DNA from: Hirundichthys speculiger
Taxonomy: Eukaryota; Chordata; Actinopteri; Beloniformes; Exocoetidae
DNA length: 64,000 bases
NCBI GenBank assembly: GCA_018398805.1
Contig: JAGFBZ010000178.1
Span: forward strand, 806,001-870,000
Direction of reading: 5' to 3'
Shown here: positions 35,903-49,242 of the stretch, piece by piece
Layout of the letters: the number at the start of each line of letters is the position of its first letter
Numbering within the stretch: position 1 is the first letter of the stretch
Made by a program: the position numbers and the translations under genes
Notes under the pieces: model-generated
The model's database searches: none
What the model saw: the letters and a program-made list of their open reading frames with translations, nothing else
What the model was told of the DNA's origin: nothing

Positions 35903-37095
35903 TAGGGATGGAACGGTTTTCGGTATTACGGTAAAGTGAGGTAAAATTTTATGCGATAACGATTACCATTTATGTTTGACTTCATCTCATTATCGCGGTC
36001 GATTACCGGGATATGTAATATCAGCCTCATTCAAGTCTGCGAGCGACTCGCGACTCGCGACTCGCGACTGTGTCTCATGTGAATATGTAGCTTGTAACAT
36101 CGGCATTGTAAAGTGAGCATGGGGGAAAGTGGTGATAGCACGCAGGACATTTACCAACCCATTAAAAGGACGAAATCCGAGGTCTGGGCATATTTTTTAT
36201 TTTTTAAATTTTTTTTAAGAATGCAGAGGGACAACTGGTGGAAGACAATTATTCTGTCTGCAGAGCACATTACATTTTATCGTAATTTGTACAGGCAACT
36301 TGAAGGAGCTAAGCCTAATGCTTCAAGCTACTGAGATGTTTGACCAAGAGTAACCTGGTTGACGCGCTTCACTAACTCACATTTTGTAAACGTTACTGTT
36401 GCGTGTCGATGGAAAGAGGACCAGAACGATGTTCTTCTGATGGAGTTAAAATATTAATTTATTCCATTAACTGATCCGACAACCATAACGCCGGCAGTTA
36501 GCGCCACAGCGGTCAAAAACCTTTTGCCCTTCCGGGTCCAACACCTAACCAATAACAGGCAGCTACCTTTATACCTGACCCTCAGGTAACAACACAACGA
36601 CACCCACAGACACACAGAGTGAACTACAATTCATAACAACATATTTGACTCCTTTACAACTGTTTCTCTATTTGCACATTTATACGTATTAAAGGTTCAG
36701 CTTAAAGTTCAAAGTTTATTTCATTTGAACTTGCACTATAATTTTTGTTCCTGATAATTGTTTGCATATTTTGACATACTATGGTTGTTAAAGTATTTAT
36801 TTAAATTTGCACCTAAGAAATAAGCTTTGTTCCTGTTATTTATTTTGTTCATTTAAAATCAAACCTTTCTGTGCCAGTTGTTTGCCTTTTTAATGTGAAA
36901 ATTTCATTTTGATAAAATTTTGGCTTCTGCTGTTTTAGTGACAAGAAAATCACAAGATTTTGTGAAATTATTTAAATGTATGTGTTTTTTTTGGACATTT
37001 GTACAGCAATGAAGAATACCGAGATAATATCGTAAACCGTGATAATTTGGTCACTATAATCCAGATATCAAATTTTCCATATCGTTACATCCCTA
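35903..37095 (+). mobile_element. hAT transposon with BED-finger remnant
   Basis: Ends TAGGGATGGAACG and CGTTACATCCCTA are inverted repeats. The flanking 8-mers GCGTGCAC and GTCTGAAC match at 5 of 8 bases, so the target duplication is decayed. The + frame near 36155 reads KRTKSEVWAYF, a BED-finger start, then breaks. A 7-bp tandem GCGACTC repeat (4 copies) lies at 36043-36070. Confidence 0.78.
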
Positions 37096-39968
37096 GTCTG
37101 AACACGTTTTAACTCCGGGGTTCACTTACTTTTTCCTCCAACGCTGCGAATGTTTCATGTGTGCGTTTGGGGAAGACATAAAAAAATGATTATTGTTTGG
37201 GTGCTATCGGCCTCAGACATCGTGTTCGACTATGACTGTGACTTAGATGAAGATCAGATCTTATTTTGGAGCAAATTCATGCAGAAATCAATAAATTCCA
37301 GGAGCTTTGCATGATTTTTGTTGCTACTGTAGCGCGAATGTAATTTAAATCGCACCAAAGCGTACAGTTTAAGCCTTGTGACAAATGGTTTTGGGCCCTT
37401 TTAAATCTTCCCCTGCACCATGCTCTGTACTATTAGACTTTTCACGCCCGTCCCTCTCGCTTTCTCCCTCCAGCCTTCTCATCCTCCCCCTTCATCATCT
37501 TTATTTCTCTCACTGTGAACCCAACTGGGCTGGCGCATGCTCTTTAGTTTTCTCTCTCCCTCCCACATTTGCCATAAATTCTTTTTACTCTCTCATGCTA
37601 CCTCCCTTCCTCTCCGGGTATAGGGGGGTTGGCAGCGCACACAATCACAGCGGTCTGCTGTGCTGAGAAAATCTGCAAGAAGAAAAAAAAAAAGGGCAGT
37701 GGAAAAGGAAGACCACGGAGGAAATTAAAAGCACAGAAGACAGAACGAAGAGGAGACATTACCTCCTATAGATAAGCAGGTCAAGAGGCTTGAGAAGACA
37801 AATTGGGTCAAATATAAGTCTTTAACAGCCTCCCTCCTCGCTACAGGGGCTGGTGAAGTGTAGGGTGAACTGTAAATGGGATGATGTATTTGCCCATGAG
37901 GGTTAAGCAAAGAGAGATCACATATTCAAGGTCAGCAGCACGAACACTAGCAACTGTCCGCCGAAAGAGTCTGAAGCCTGGATTGGATTAACGCCACAGG
38001 TTTCCCTTGAGTTCTGAGTGCTCTGATGGTAATCAGAGACAGAGACACGGTGTCATGCAGCGACAGTGATAGACAGCGGCAGAGGAAGTGGGGCGGAAAG
38101 AAAGAAGGGAGGAAGATATGAAATAAGGAGACAGATCAAATGGAGCATCAAAAAGGGGGAAACAAAACAGAGTGGGAGAAGAAGTCAAAGCACGAAGGAG
38201 AGATGACGCAGGAGCAGCAGGATAGGACTGATCATGACACAGACTGGATTCAGCCACTGGGTACATACATATTCCATTTCTGAAGCTCCCTTTCTTTAAA
38301 AACACCCTCTCCCTCCCTCCGATAGCTCCCTCCGTCCTCCTCCATCCCTCTGCCTTTCTCTCTCTTTTGCTCTCAGTGCCGGAGCACCGCAATAGCAGTA
38401 TGAATAATTGAACGGGCTTGAACCAGGATTGAGAATTTCTGTTGCGGTTTTGTATGTGCTGGTTGCAGCAGGCGGGCGGGGAGGCATTCCTGACAAAAAC
38501 AAAAAAAACCACACACACACAAACACACACACAAAGAGCCCGACTGCCCTGTCAGAGTTAATGTGAGAATAACCTTGAACGAACAAGAGCGCAGAGCGAG
38601 TAGCCCGCGTTGCTGACTGACTGTGGGGATTTGAGTAAAGGAGAATATTCGACTACAGATGTACTGGAGGCTTTTGCAGCCTCCTATGACATTGAGCTCT
38701 TGTTCAGAGTCGGAGTCTGCCTGAAAGAGTGCTGGCGATGTTTGATATGAATATTCCTGAGCAGACTGACACCGGAGGGGAATCTGTGCAGCTTTCCCAG
38801 AGGAAAAAAGAAGCTCATACTGTACAAAGGACAAATGTTAGGGATGTTCTGCAGTAGATATGCATGCGTGTGTGATAGCAGTGTAGAGGCAGGAGTGCTG
38901 CAGTGTGTGTGCATGTGTGTGTGTGTGAAGATGGGACAAACGACTGCGCAGTGCATGTTTTTCCATACAGTTTCTATGCTGAGCACTCGCTCAAGAGCCT
39001 GTGAGACACGCAACGGAAGGGAAACGTCACCGTGTGTGCGTACGTGTGCGTTTGTGTGTGTTTTTGAGAAAACAGGAGGGTGTGTCATGTTTCTACAGGG
39101 TTTTTTTGTCGAGCCGGGCCCCAGCAGTCACAACTGCAGTGTCTCTGTGTGTCTGTGTGTGTGTTTCTTCGATATGTGCTCCACTTCCAATTTAATTGGC
39201 CCAAATCTGCCATTCAGCAAGGCAGTTGCCTTGCCCCTCCATGTGGCCTCTTGGGAGAGGAGGGGAGGGGGTGCGGGGGCATACGTGACACATTAAACCA
39301 GCACTCTCACACACAGTCTCACACACACACCTGCCCACTCACTCTGCCTCCACCTGAGACACTGCAAAGGGTCGCAGAATGAAATTAGGTCAACTGTGTG
39401 TTCATTAATACAGTTTCAGAGATGTAGAGTAAACACACACGGACACAGCTCTGCGGTGTGACCTTTCACCTGCGCCCAGTTAAAGCACACTGCCTGATCA
39501 GGCAGGTTCTTAATAATGAAGGTCTGAAAACGACAAATCAGCAGCGTTCTTTGGTTTCTTTTCTTTTTTGATCCTTCGGCTGGACCAGTCGGTCTTAATG
39601 ACATGCGAGAACTTCACCGAGGATTATGAAGATTTATGCTGATTATTACAATCTTGGGGCCAGTTCAAAAACAGCAGATGCTGATAAGAATGCCATCAGC
39701 TTTTCAGGTATTTTGCCAAAAGAACAAGTAGACATTTGGAGTTGCCATTGTCATTAGTGTCTATCCTCTAAGGTCCGTGACATTTGCGCATGACATCTGC
39801 ACAAAATCGTATCCAACTGTTGCTTCACTGTGGACGAAACTGAAAACCAAACAATCCACGCAGGGAGTGAACATATCTCAGTGTGATCTGGCAATCTTAA
39901 GACCTAAAGTGACCATATTAAACTCCTCTGACTTATCCACAGTGTTGTTGTGAATAATTATGATCTAG
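37096..39968. other. Gene-free stretch with GT/CA microsatellites
   Basis: Purine- and pyrimidine-rich blocks (37430-37620 and 38050-38190) and short GT/CA tracts at about 38505-38533, 38905-38928, 39035-39063 and 39300-39330. The long open frames here follow from these low-complexity tracts. Confidence 0.45.
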
Positions 39969-40560
39969 AGCACAAAGTGTCAAACACAAGGCCCGCAGGC
40001 CAAATGTGGCCCGCCACATCATTTTATGTGGCCTTTGAGAGCTTGTTCATTATTGGCTTACATATTAAAGCAATATTATAATACTTAATATAAGCTTACA
40101 CTGCTTCAAAGCGCATATTAACGATAAACTACATCTCCCACAATGCATTTCGTCGTTACCCACAACGATAATGGTATCTCACCATTGACGAAATGATTTT
40201 CAGAACAGATGGACTGAAGAAAAACCTCTACAAACTAACCCTCAACATGTCCAAGAAAAGAAAAATTGATGCACTAGGAAGGCAGTTTCATGAACGATGG
40301 GAAGAATACAAGTTTGTATCTCAAGGTGAAAAAACAGTATGTCTTTTGTGGTGTCAGTCAGCATTTTGACAGCAAACACGGAGCTAAGTATGCAGAAACA
40401 GTCACTCTCTCCAGCCGTAGCACATCTAAAAGAGCAAAAACTTCAGTGCCCATTTTCAAAGTGGAATTTCACAGTAGCAAGGATCAGATATGTCATCCAT
40501 CCTGGTGGATGTGATGGTACTCTTTGCCAGACAGTTTGATTTTGTTTCCGAGAAGTCTCC
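39969..40560 (+). pseudogene. hAT-Charlie-type transposase remnant
   Basis: The left end AGTGTCAAACACAAGGCCCG resembles a common hAT terminus. The frame from ATG 40247 starts MSKKRKIDALGRQFHERWEE, then TVCLLWCQ, the opening of a BED-type finger as in GTF2IRD2/Charlie8-like transposases. Stops follow within 50 codons. The right end was not found, so the boundary is approximate. Confidence 0.6.
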
Positions 40561-41875
40561 ACCTAAAAGGTGTTTATGTTTATAGGTGAGAGTTCGCTAA
40601 GTGGATGCGATTTGTTTTCTGATGCAGAATGTGTGTTTATGGCAACATGAGTTCAACAGCCACTAGCTACGCCTTTTGGGAAGCCTCCAAGAATTCAACC
40701 AATCAGAAAACAGTTGAGTTGATATCTGCTGGTTTTCAGGTAGAGCTTCTCCTTTTCTGAGTCCTGCTGGGTGCAAAGCCCAACTTTCAGAATAAGACAC
40801 ACTGTGACAACAACTGCTAAAGTAATAAGTGCATGAATGTGGCAGCAGCAGCAAATGAACAATCAGAGAATCAACACTAACCACCAATCACCATCATCCG
40901 TGAGCTCAGCTTGTAGCCTGGTTTGCTACTTTTTGTTAGCCATCATGCCTCAGTCTGAGATGCTCTGAGACAAACTCTGTCTTTCTCTGCTACACTCCAT
41001 TGGTTTGTTGTGTGTGCACTGCTGCTGTGCATGAGCCACGATGCTCCACAGGCCCAGACAGCTCAATGCTAGATTCAAGCTTGTATTCTGCGTTTAACGG
41101 CACTGTTTGACATTGTGTAGCACAGAAAAATAGCTGTTCTTTCAACATTACTGTCATTTTAAATTATCCCACGGTGTCAGCTCGTTAAAACTCCCATGTG
41201 AGATTTTACTGGGGTACATCTGATCCATACTGGAGCATGTGCCCCAGTAAAACGGCTCTGGCAGCTCTGATCATTGGCAGACGCTGAACTGGACTCGTAT
41301 TCGGTAGCAGCGGTCTGTAAAGACACCCCCACTGATGGAAAAATTAGAAAAAAAGGGAAAATAAAGCTTTTTTGCATCCTCACTGCAAAAACAAGAGTAA
41401 AAACAAAAGAAAACACTATCAGATGTTTGCAAATGAACATTTAAACAAGACTGATGGTTTTAATAACCAGTCCTGTGGAGCGGTTAGTTAAAACAGAGCT
41501 GTTTGGCTGCAATAAGCAAAGGTATGTTTGGAGGCAGAGCACCGCTCCAACTGTTCAGTATGAGGTGGATCAATCATGCTTGGAGCTTGTGTTGCAGTTA
41601 ATGGCCCAGGGAAAATTTCACCTGCACAGGGAGGAATGAATTAAATTAAACAGCAGTTCGATTTTGGAAGCAAACATCATGCCACCTGTAAAAAAAAAAA
41701 GGCTTCTCCAGTGATCCTCTCTTCATATGCAATTTACATGTGTTTAATGCTCCTTAATTCACGCAGAGATAAACAATAACCATCCCAAGAGGATGGAGGC
41801 TTTGTCATGGACTTCACATACCCTTAATGTACAATTTTTGGGGCAAAATTGGGAAAAAATAGTTCAATAAAAAGA
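40561..41875. other. Spacer
   Basis: No gene recognised. Confidence 0.4.
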
Positions 41876-42400
41876 ATGAATAGAATAGAATGTCTTTATT
41901 GTCATTGTACAGGTACAACGAAATTGGATGCAATCTTTAAGGTGCATGGTTTAAATATATATATATATATTAAAACAACAACTATAAAAATAATAATCTC
42001 TAAAAGTACACAACAGGAATACACAAACAGGAAGACAACATACAGTATTCACATTTGGCAGGAATTGCACGATTCTATGGCAGGTATTGCACGATTTGGT
42101 CAGTATTACACATTGGAAAAAGTCAGTTTGAGTATTTAGCAGTATTAAGTGTAGTTATGGCTCTGGCATAGAAACTGTTCTTGAGTCTGTTTGTGCGTGA
42201 TTTCAATATTCTGAAACGTCTGCCTGATGGCAACAGTTCAAAGAGAGAGTGTCCGGGGTGAGATGGGTCCTTGATGATTTTCTTTGCTTTCCTGAGACAA
42301 CGGGTGTTGTACAGTTCCTCCAGGGAGGGGAGAGGGCAGCCGATTATTTTTTGGGCCGTGGTGACGACCCTCTGGAGTGCCTTCTTATTCGATGGGAATC
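41876..42400 (-). mobile_element. Non-LTR retrotransposon, ORF2 C-terminus and 3' UTR
   Basis: On the minus strand, 42396 to about 42118 reads as an open frame of over 90 codons (KKALQRVVTTAQKIIGCPLP, then SLEELYNTRCLRKAKKIIKD, then LPSGRRFR), the reverse-transcriptase C-terminal region seen in L2/CR1-like fish LINEs. The 3' UTR runs down to GAATAGAATAGAATGTC at 41876. It is 5'-truncated. No stop is seen until after TTLNTAK, so it is relatively young. Confidence 0.75.
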
Positions 42401-44159
42401 CAATTTTAAAAAATTAAAAAAATCACAGACGGCAGAGACCGTTACCATGCATGGACCTTGCCAGATTGCCAACCACCCTTTTTTTTCTTTAAAAACCATT
42501 GGATTGTAAAATCTTTACTATAAACTATTTTGAATGCCAGCTATTTTGCTTTTCACGTAACAGAAAATCTGGAGGGTCCAGGTGTTTGTTTGCCCCTGCA
42601 TGTCCAACAAACTCTTGTTTCCACGTCGCTCTTTCCTCTGGATCTGCCGCTTCTGGAACAACAGAAGAGAAGAATCTCGTTCGCGTGTCCAGACCTACCA
42701 GAAGGAGTTGCGTTAAACTGTGTGGCTGCAGATGTAATCTAACTGGGACATCTGTTGTGTTTAAAGGCTACAGCAGAACCAATGAGGGAAATTTAAGGCG
42801 AACTCTGCTGTTCAGTGAGCTCAGTTAACTGCTTACTGCGTCCCAGCAATCTAAATGGAGGCAGCAGGCGCCAAGAGGACCGGCCAACCTGCCGGTACGG
42901 CCAAAATGCTTCACAAATGCCCTCATGATAATACCCACCAAAATGTTGCTCACCAGTCGTGACAACAGTTCAATTCAATATGATTCAACTCTGAATAAAG
43001 CCTCACTGGCAAGGCTATTGTATCCAATGTTGATGCTGCAGCAAAAAACATTACATAATATAGCAAAAAAAGAAGTTGGAATTATATAAGCAAGCATAGA
43101 GAGGCAGCAACTTTTTCTTGGATCAGCGGCTGGGGACTGAGAGCTGGCAGATGATAGAGAGAAACAGTCAGAAAGAGGAGAATCAAAACAATGATTCAGC
43201 AACTGAGCGAAAGCCAAGAAGATGCCACGTGGCCGGCGAAGCTCACGATGACAGTGGAGGAAGGGTAGAGGCTTCAAACAAAACCAGAAGGACAAGAGCT
43301 GACTTCCTCTGGTCTGTGAATTTCATGTTGAGCAACCAACAAAACCCAGCAGGACACATAAAGAGAGAAATGTGGAGTTAAATGAGGAGATGGGATGACA
43401 TTCTGATGTGTTGGGAGAGATGTGGGAAACGCTCATCGATCCGCCGCAGACATCAACAACCATGCAAACTGTCGCTGAAGTGCAGTCAGTGATCCGTGTC
43501 TCCGGTTAAACACACAACGCTGCAGAAATCGCACACTAGCTCAGGGACAGCATGCAGACTCTGTATGGAAAGACCCCAGGTGACCAGAAAGTTTGAATCC
43601 AGCAGCTTCTTGCTGAGAGATGACAGTGGTCATTTATGGTGGAAATTAAAAAACACACCTGAGAAAGATGTGAAAGTTGGACTGGAGAAACAACACTGTG
43701 TCTTATTTTGTGCTTATTTTCCCTGACGGTAACCGCTGCCTCACTACACAGACCAAAGAAAATTCCCCCCAAGACTCATTTCCATTTGATAAAAATAGAA
43801 TACAATGATAAATCTGTCCTCTGTATGGTGATTTACTGAATGTCAGAGTGAAGCATCGGGCGCAGTAGCACAACAACGCTAGCAAATGAAAGCCATTTCT
43901 TTGCATGTTTTTGACAGTAAAAAGGAATAATCTGCACAGAAACTTGCTTTTCATTTCATAGAGTTCAGCTTCCACCAGCAGGTAGACTCAATATTTGATT
44001 AACAAAGGCACCAAGGAGGTAAATGCCGAGGCACCCCAGACGATGCTGTGATCACATTAGCTCCACTTCATTGGTAATATTTTGTGTCCAGGTAAAAGCA
44101 CAGTAAACTGAGAGGACAACAGAATTTCAGCACAATGATATTTACGTGCATGAGGCCCT
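42401..44159. other. Spacer
   Basis: No gene recognised in either strand. Confidence 0.4.
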
Positions 44160-44224
44160 AGCTTAGAGGGGCCCAGAGTTTAATCGAGTTTCAAAGCCCT
44201 GGAGGGTTAATACGATAGGACATA

Positions 44225-44400
44225 TAAAAAGGACCGGACAGAGTCGCTGTGATGTCACTCATAGGTTTTCTACAGAAAGGTTCGGAAGCCAGTTTTTCTG
44301 AAGTCTGGATAAAATTGTGCATTTTTTTCTAAGAAAATATAATTGTAACTGATGATGTACATTAAAATTTACCGTCTGTACAGTGGTCATAGGCGTAAAA
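44225..44400 (+). mobile_element. Interspersed repeat related to 51735-52720
   Basis: CTGTGATGTCACTCATA, a GAAGCC phrase and ACCGTCTGTACAGTGGTCAT recur in order at 51745 onward and 52550. Class unknown. Confidence 0.45.
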
Positions 44401-45584
44401 TCTGGTTATGAAGATCAGAGTTGTCTCTGAGCATGAAAAACAGATGTTAATCCACAGCTGGGTATGTCTTCTGGACTGACTGGATCTGAAGTGACACATG
44501 GAAACACAAACATCTTTTCAGTTGCTGTTTTGTTGAAAAAAAAAAAAAACAACAGGCCAATGAGCCAGCAGTATCTGATGCAAGTACAACAGTTCTGACT
44601 TCTCATGATACCTCAGAAAAACTAGATTCAATTAATTTTCCATTTCAAGTTCTCAATGAATACATCAGCTCCTTGTCCATGGCAATTATCTGTAAGAGAA
44701 TGAATTATTAAAAAACACAGCACCGCTCGACTTCATAATATTGACTGAGTTGAGATTTAAATTAAATTCAAAGATGCTGTAATCATCTTTGAAGAAATGA
44801 ATCATACTGTCATGATATGTTGCAATCATTCTACATGGGAAGAAGCACATTACCCTGATGCTCTGCGGAACATGAACCATATTCGGCTCCAGGTGGGCTA
44901 AAGGCTGACTATTCACCTGTCAAACTGTCCTAGATCACTTTACCAATTAAAATCCTGACATCCCAAAGAAAGACAATTTGAGCCATGCGTACATAATCCT
45001 TTACCTCCCGGTAACCACACACGGGTAGCTCAACGGCTCATTACACACTCCCTTAAGGGATTTTTGAGAATCCTCTCTGTGTTCCCCTTAACTGGACCCT
45101 CAGACCGACTGTAACAAAGACAAACCTAAAGGATTCACTATCATTCGTTCAAGACTCAGTTTGTCATGTGCTGGTTGGCAATGAAGATGTCCTGGCAGAA
45201 ATCTCAGACACTGATCACTAAGAAGAAAAAAAAAAGTAATTAATACATCTGAAAGAATTCAAGATGTGCAACATGAAAAAGAATTTGAATACTAAGCTTG
45301 GGAAAATTTGAATTCAAATTTTGATAGTAAAATCCTGCCTTCCCCTGCCCGAGAGACAAATCTGCACCACGGGAGATGTTTGGACAAAAGCTTCAGTGGC
45401 TGTAAGGTGCAAAAAGCAAATAACTTGGTTTAAAATTACAAACTACTCAAACACATTTTACACAACATGTGAGCATTTCAGAAAGCACAACAACGAAACA
45501 GAAAACACAAGACTGTTTATGAAACAACATCTGCTTTGGTGGACTAAAAAAAAATTCCAAATTTTTCCCAATAAAGCAGATCTC
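44401..45584. other. Spacer
   Basis: No gene recognised. Confidence 0.4.
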
Positions 45585-45637
45585 CCGTGACCCTGTATAG
45601 GACAAAATGCGTATAGATGATGGATGGATGGATAAAC
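45585..45637 (+). mobile_element. LINE (L2-like) 3' tail
   Basis: CCCGTGACCCTGTATAGGAC and (GGAT)n; short copy of the 25035 family. Confidence 0.6.
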
Positions 45638-45704
45638 AGAACATTTAAAAAAAATTTGATTAATGTGCGATTAATCATGAGTTAACTATGGAAATTATCT
45701 TGCG

Positions 45705-45705
<1 letters not shown>

Positions 45706-45786
<81 letters not shown>
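45706..45786. repeat. (AT)n microsatellite, about 80 bp
   Basis: Nearly pure AT dinucleotides. It abuts the broken edge of a Tc1 element. Confidence 0.97.
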
Positions 45787-45792
<6 letters not shown>

Positions 45793-46200
45793 GTCCCTCC
45801 TGCAGCCCCCATGATGCTGCCACCCCCGTACTTTACAGTTAGGATGGTGGTTCTCTGGCTTTTAAGCTTCACTCTTTTTCCACCAAATGTAACAACGGTC
45901 ATTATGGATGGATGTCTTTACGGACATCCATCTCCATAAGGTAATTCCTGGCTGAGTGGTCTCTGGTTTAGCTGTGGATAAAGACTCTCGCTTACCAGCT
46001 TCAAACAGCATCTTCACAAACTGATTTGTTTTTGTTCTGGGGTGAACAAATTAAGAGCCTTTGACATCATCAGGCTTTCCCAAATTGTTTAAAGGCATAG
46101 TAACCTTAGTATATGTAAACTTCTGACTTGAAAGACAGTAATAAAAAATGATCATTGTCATTTAATGCAAGACTGTTATATGTCTTTTTTTTATACAGTG
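45787..46200 (-). pseudogene. Tc1-like transposon remnant
   Basis: On the minus strand the frame reads VKYGGGSIMGAAGGTN, the conserved Tc1 transposase segment before the last catalytic Glu. Flanking sequence also resembles Tc1 (TCATTATGG, then AGTATATGTAAACTTCTGAC). The outer end is CACTGTATAAAAAAAAGAC in reverse complement, abutting TA at 46201. The other end is lost at the (AT)n tract. Confidence 0.78.
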
Positions 46201-46202
46201 TA

Positions 46203-47985
46203 CACAAACCTCTAGTTTCAACTGTTTTATTTATTTATATTTCTCTGAGATTGTAAGGTAATGTTGTAAAAAACCAATCAAAGTTCTTTAGTGCTTTTTA
46301 TACATTGATTCAAGAGAACTAATAGCCGTTTCATTACCTTGCTCACAACAGATAATATTGCATGAAATACGAGAAAAAAATGTGAAGCGATGATGTGCAG
46401 AGGTGAAGGAGGACGTCACCCAGGGACGGCCACAGAGAGGACAGTGCAATCCTTTACCGAAATTCCCAGCAATGATTCCAGCACACAGACCTCAGGGTAT
46501 CCTCAGATGCTGCCTGCATACAAACTAATTCACTGTAATGCCTGCAGACACACGTTCACCTCTACAAGAGAACACAATGAACCTGATGCATCAAAGACTG
46601 TTACCTTCAATAAGGAAAAAAAAACGTAGGGGGTGTGGTCTCTCTACTCATCTACTGTCTCAGCGCCTTTAATCTCCATCCAGATCAAAACCACCACAAG
46701 ACTTGGGTGTAGTGTAACTGCTCCGGGAGAGAGACACAAACTGCTAATATTTAATTGGCTGCTGACTTTTTAGCTCACGAAGAGCAGGGACCGCATGAAA
46801 CACTGTTTGATGGTTAAACCAAGAAGGGAGAAATCATCTGGATAAAACTCCAGGGATTGGGGGGACTGAAAGCACTTTATCTCCTCGTTCTCTTGGAAGT
46901 CATTCATCTAAGAGAATTGGATATTGTTTTGGAACATAAAAAGAGAAAAGCAGAAATCTGTACTCGGTCTCTGTGACTCTGCACAGTTAAGTGTCTGTGA
47001 CGGAGTGTCAGCTTACATAGATTCCTACATTTCATCGGGACCCTGTTTGTGTTTTATATAAAACATCAAACCAAAATAGCAAAAAAAAAAAAAAAAAGAC
47101 TCTCATTTTGTTGCACAAGATTAGAGGTCTGGATCAAAGCTCACCAAAGCTCATTGATGCACTTTGGGAGTCTGATCTTTCAGAAGAGCTGCTGTAACAC
47201 AAACAGGGGACAGCATGTCTGCAGACTGGTCGTAGTGACCACGCTGACCGCTGTTCACCAGCTGCTCTGCAATAAAACAGGGTGGCCTGTTCAGACCAAT
47301 CATGTTTTCTCTGACACCATCTGCACACCGGTGGGTCTGCATTTTGGGAAGAGATGGAGGCAGAATTTTGAAGCAGGGTGGGGAAACCATCCTGGGAGAC
47401 CTTTGGTGATGTTCTTTGAACTGACATGACCTCCATATTCTCAGAAATTCACGTCCAGTTTCCTGCGGGCACATTTCAGGAACTGAAAGAATCTGCTTCA
47501 AATGTCTTGGCCACGACAACGTTCCTGTAGAGGTTTTCTGTCTGTTCTTTACTGGGTCAGAAGTGTTTAGCAGCGTCAAGGAGGGAGATGTGGGGTCTGG
47601 GATATTAGGCAGAGGATGTTGTGGCTGATCATATTACAGTAAAGTACCACTGCAGCTTGATACTAATTTGGTAAAGTCTCTACTTCTATTAAATCATTAA
47701 TTTTTATCTTTCAGTTTTAACATGAATGTTTGATCACTTTTAAAGAACAAGAGTAAATCTTGGACAACAACTGAACCTCACTTGAATTTGTACTGGCTCA
47801 CCTTAAACCTGATTTCAATTGTCTCAAGTTATTTAGGACTTAAGGCAAACAGTTTAATTCATATTCAGTGACTTTGTTAGGGTTTAGGATTAGGAGCAGA
47901 AAAATCCACAAAAAAAGTAATTTATTAGTCCAAAAAGCAAACAAGACTAACTGAGGTAAGTTCATGAGGAACTAGAAAAGCACTC
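46203..47985. other. Spacer
   Basis: No gene recognised; an A16 run lies at about 47081. Confidence 0.4.
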
Positions 47986-48400
47986 GGAGAGCACAGACCT
48001 CCGCCAAGCGCAACAGTTTCCCCGTATTGTAATTTACAGATTGCTATAAAATCCGCCTTCTGGATCAGATCCGGATCAGCCTTTGAAATTTGATAGAGGT
48101 TCCCGTTGTCAACCCCTGAGTCAAGTTTTATGAGTTTTGGCCAATAATTAATGGAGATATTGCGGAACAAGACTTGGAAGACCTATTGACCACAATGTTA
48201 TCGAAAATTTGAAAGTGACCCAGAATCCAGGATTTCTTCGGGATCACGCCCAAAATGAAATCAGTTCTTCCTTTTCACATTTATGACAACTCCTGAAAAT
48301 TTTATCAAAATCCATCCATAACTTTTTGAGTTATCTTATACACAGATGAACAGACAGACAGACAAACGCCGGCAAAAACAAAACCTCCTTGGCGGAGGTA
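47986..48400. mobile_element. Interspersed repeat with inverted ends (CCTCCGCCAAG)
   Basis: The left CCTCCGCCAAG at about 47999 and right CTTGGCGGAGG at about 48388 are reverse complements. The interior has ATCCATAACTTTTTGAGTTA and (GACA)n, which I recall as a widespread fish repeat. Class not certain. Confidence 0.6.
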
Positions 48401-49242
48401 ATTAAGAGAGACAGCAGGGCAGCAACACAGGGAACAAACAGAGGCCAAAACAAACAGGATGGAAAATGGAATAAAGAACAGATGAACCAGAAAGGAAGAG
48501 GGGAAAAGACAAGACTTAAAAAAACCAAGGAACAAAGCAGACACAGGTGCAAACAATCAGAGAGATGAACAAAGGGAAGTAAAACAGAAGTCAACAAGGA
48601 AAAGAGGATGTTAAAGAAAAGCAGGAAGTAAAGGTAACAGCAAAAGAAAAGAGCACAAGACAAGCAGACCAAACCAAGAAAACCCTGAAAACACGAGAAG
48701 CAAACCCAAAACCTAACAGACTTAAAAATATGATGTGTTGTGTCTGTATTTGCATCTTAACTGGTCTGAAACCAGTTAAAAAAAACACTTGAGACCTAAT
48801 AAACTAAACTGCCTGAAGCTCTCCTCACACCACATGGCTTTAAGGCCAGAACTTGCAATGTGGGTGGAATAAGAACACATCCAGAGAGTTTGGACTCACA
48901 AGTGAACATGAACACAAGTAAAGACATGAAACCATAATGACTGATCCAAAAGGACAAAAAAAAAAAACATGTCATTAGTGCTTCATAGCGGCCGTCCTTA
49001 ACAGGTGAAGGGAGCTCCACCCCTTAAGACCAGCGGTCCACGTCCTTCTTGACTCTGGTCCATCCTCTTCTTCCAGCGGGCACGCCTCTTTTGAGATCTA
49101 TCATACAGCTTTGCTGTAGGCTCCTTCAAGGAAAAGAAAAATCAACATGTTTTAGCTGGAGAATTCTATAATTTGAAATAAATTACACAAAATCATGTAT
49201 GTAAAGTATTAAAAGCTTCTCCCTCCATTTATTTCATAGGCT
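48401..49242. other. Spacer, A-rich
   Basis: A purine-rich block at 48410-48720 gives long minus-strand hydrophobic ORFs of no significance. No gene recognised. Confidence 0.4.

Noticed and set aside
38033..39296. Several overlapping ORFs of 100-165 codons on both strands
   Set aside because: They consist of CVCVCV, HTHTHT and SPSL-like runs from GT/CA and CT-rich tracts, with no domain or splice structure.
48305..48788. Minus-strand hydrophobic ORFs resembling a membrane protein
   Set aside because: They are the complement of a long A/G-rich block; Phe, Leu and Ser content follows from composition.
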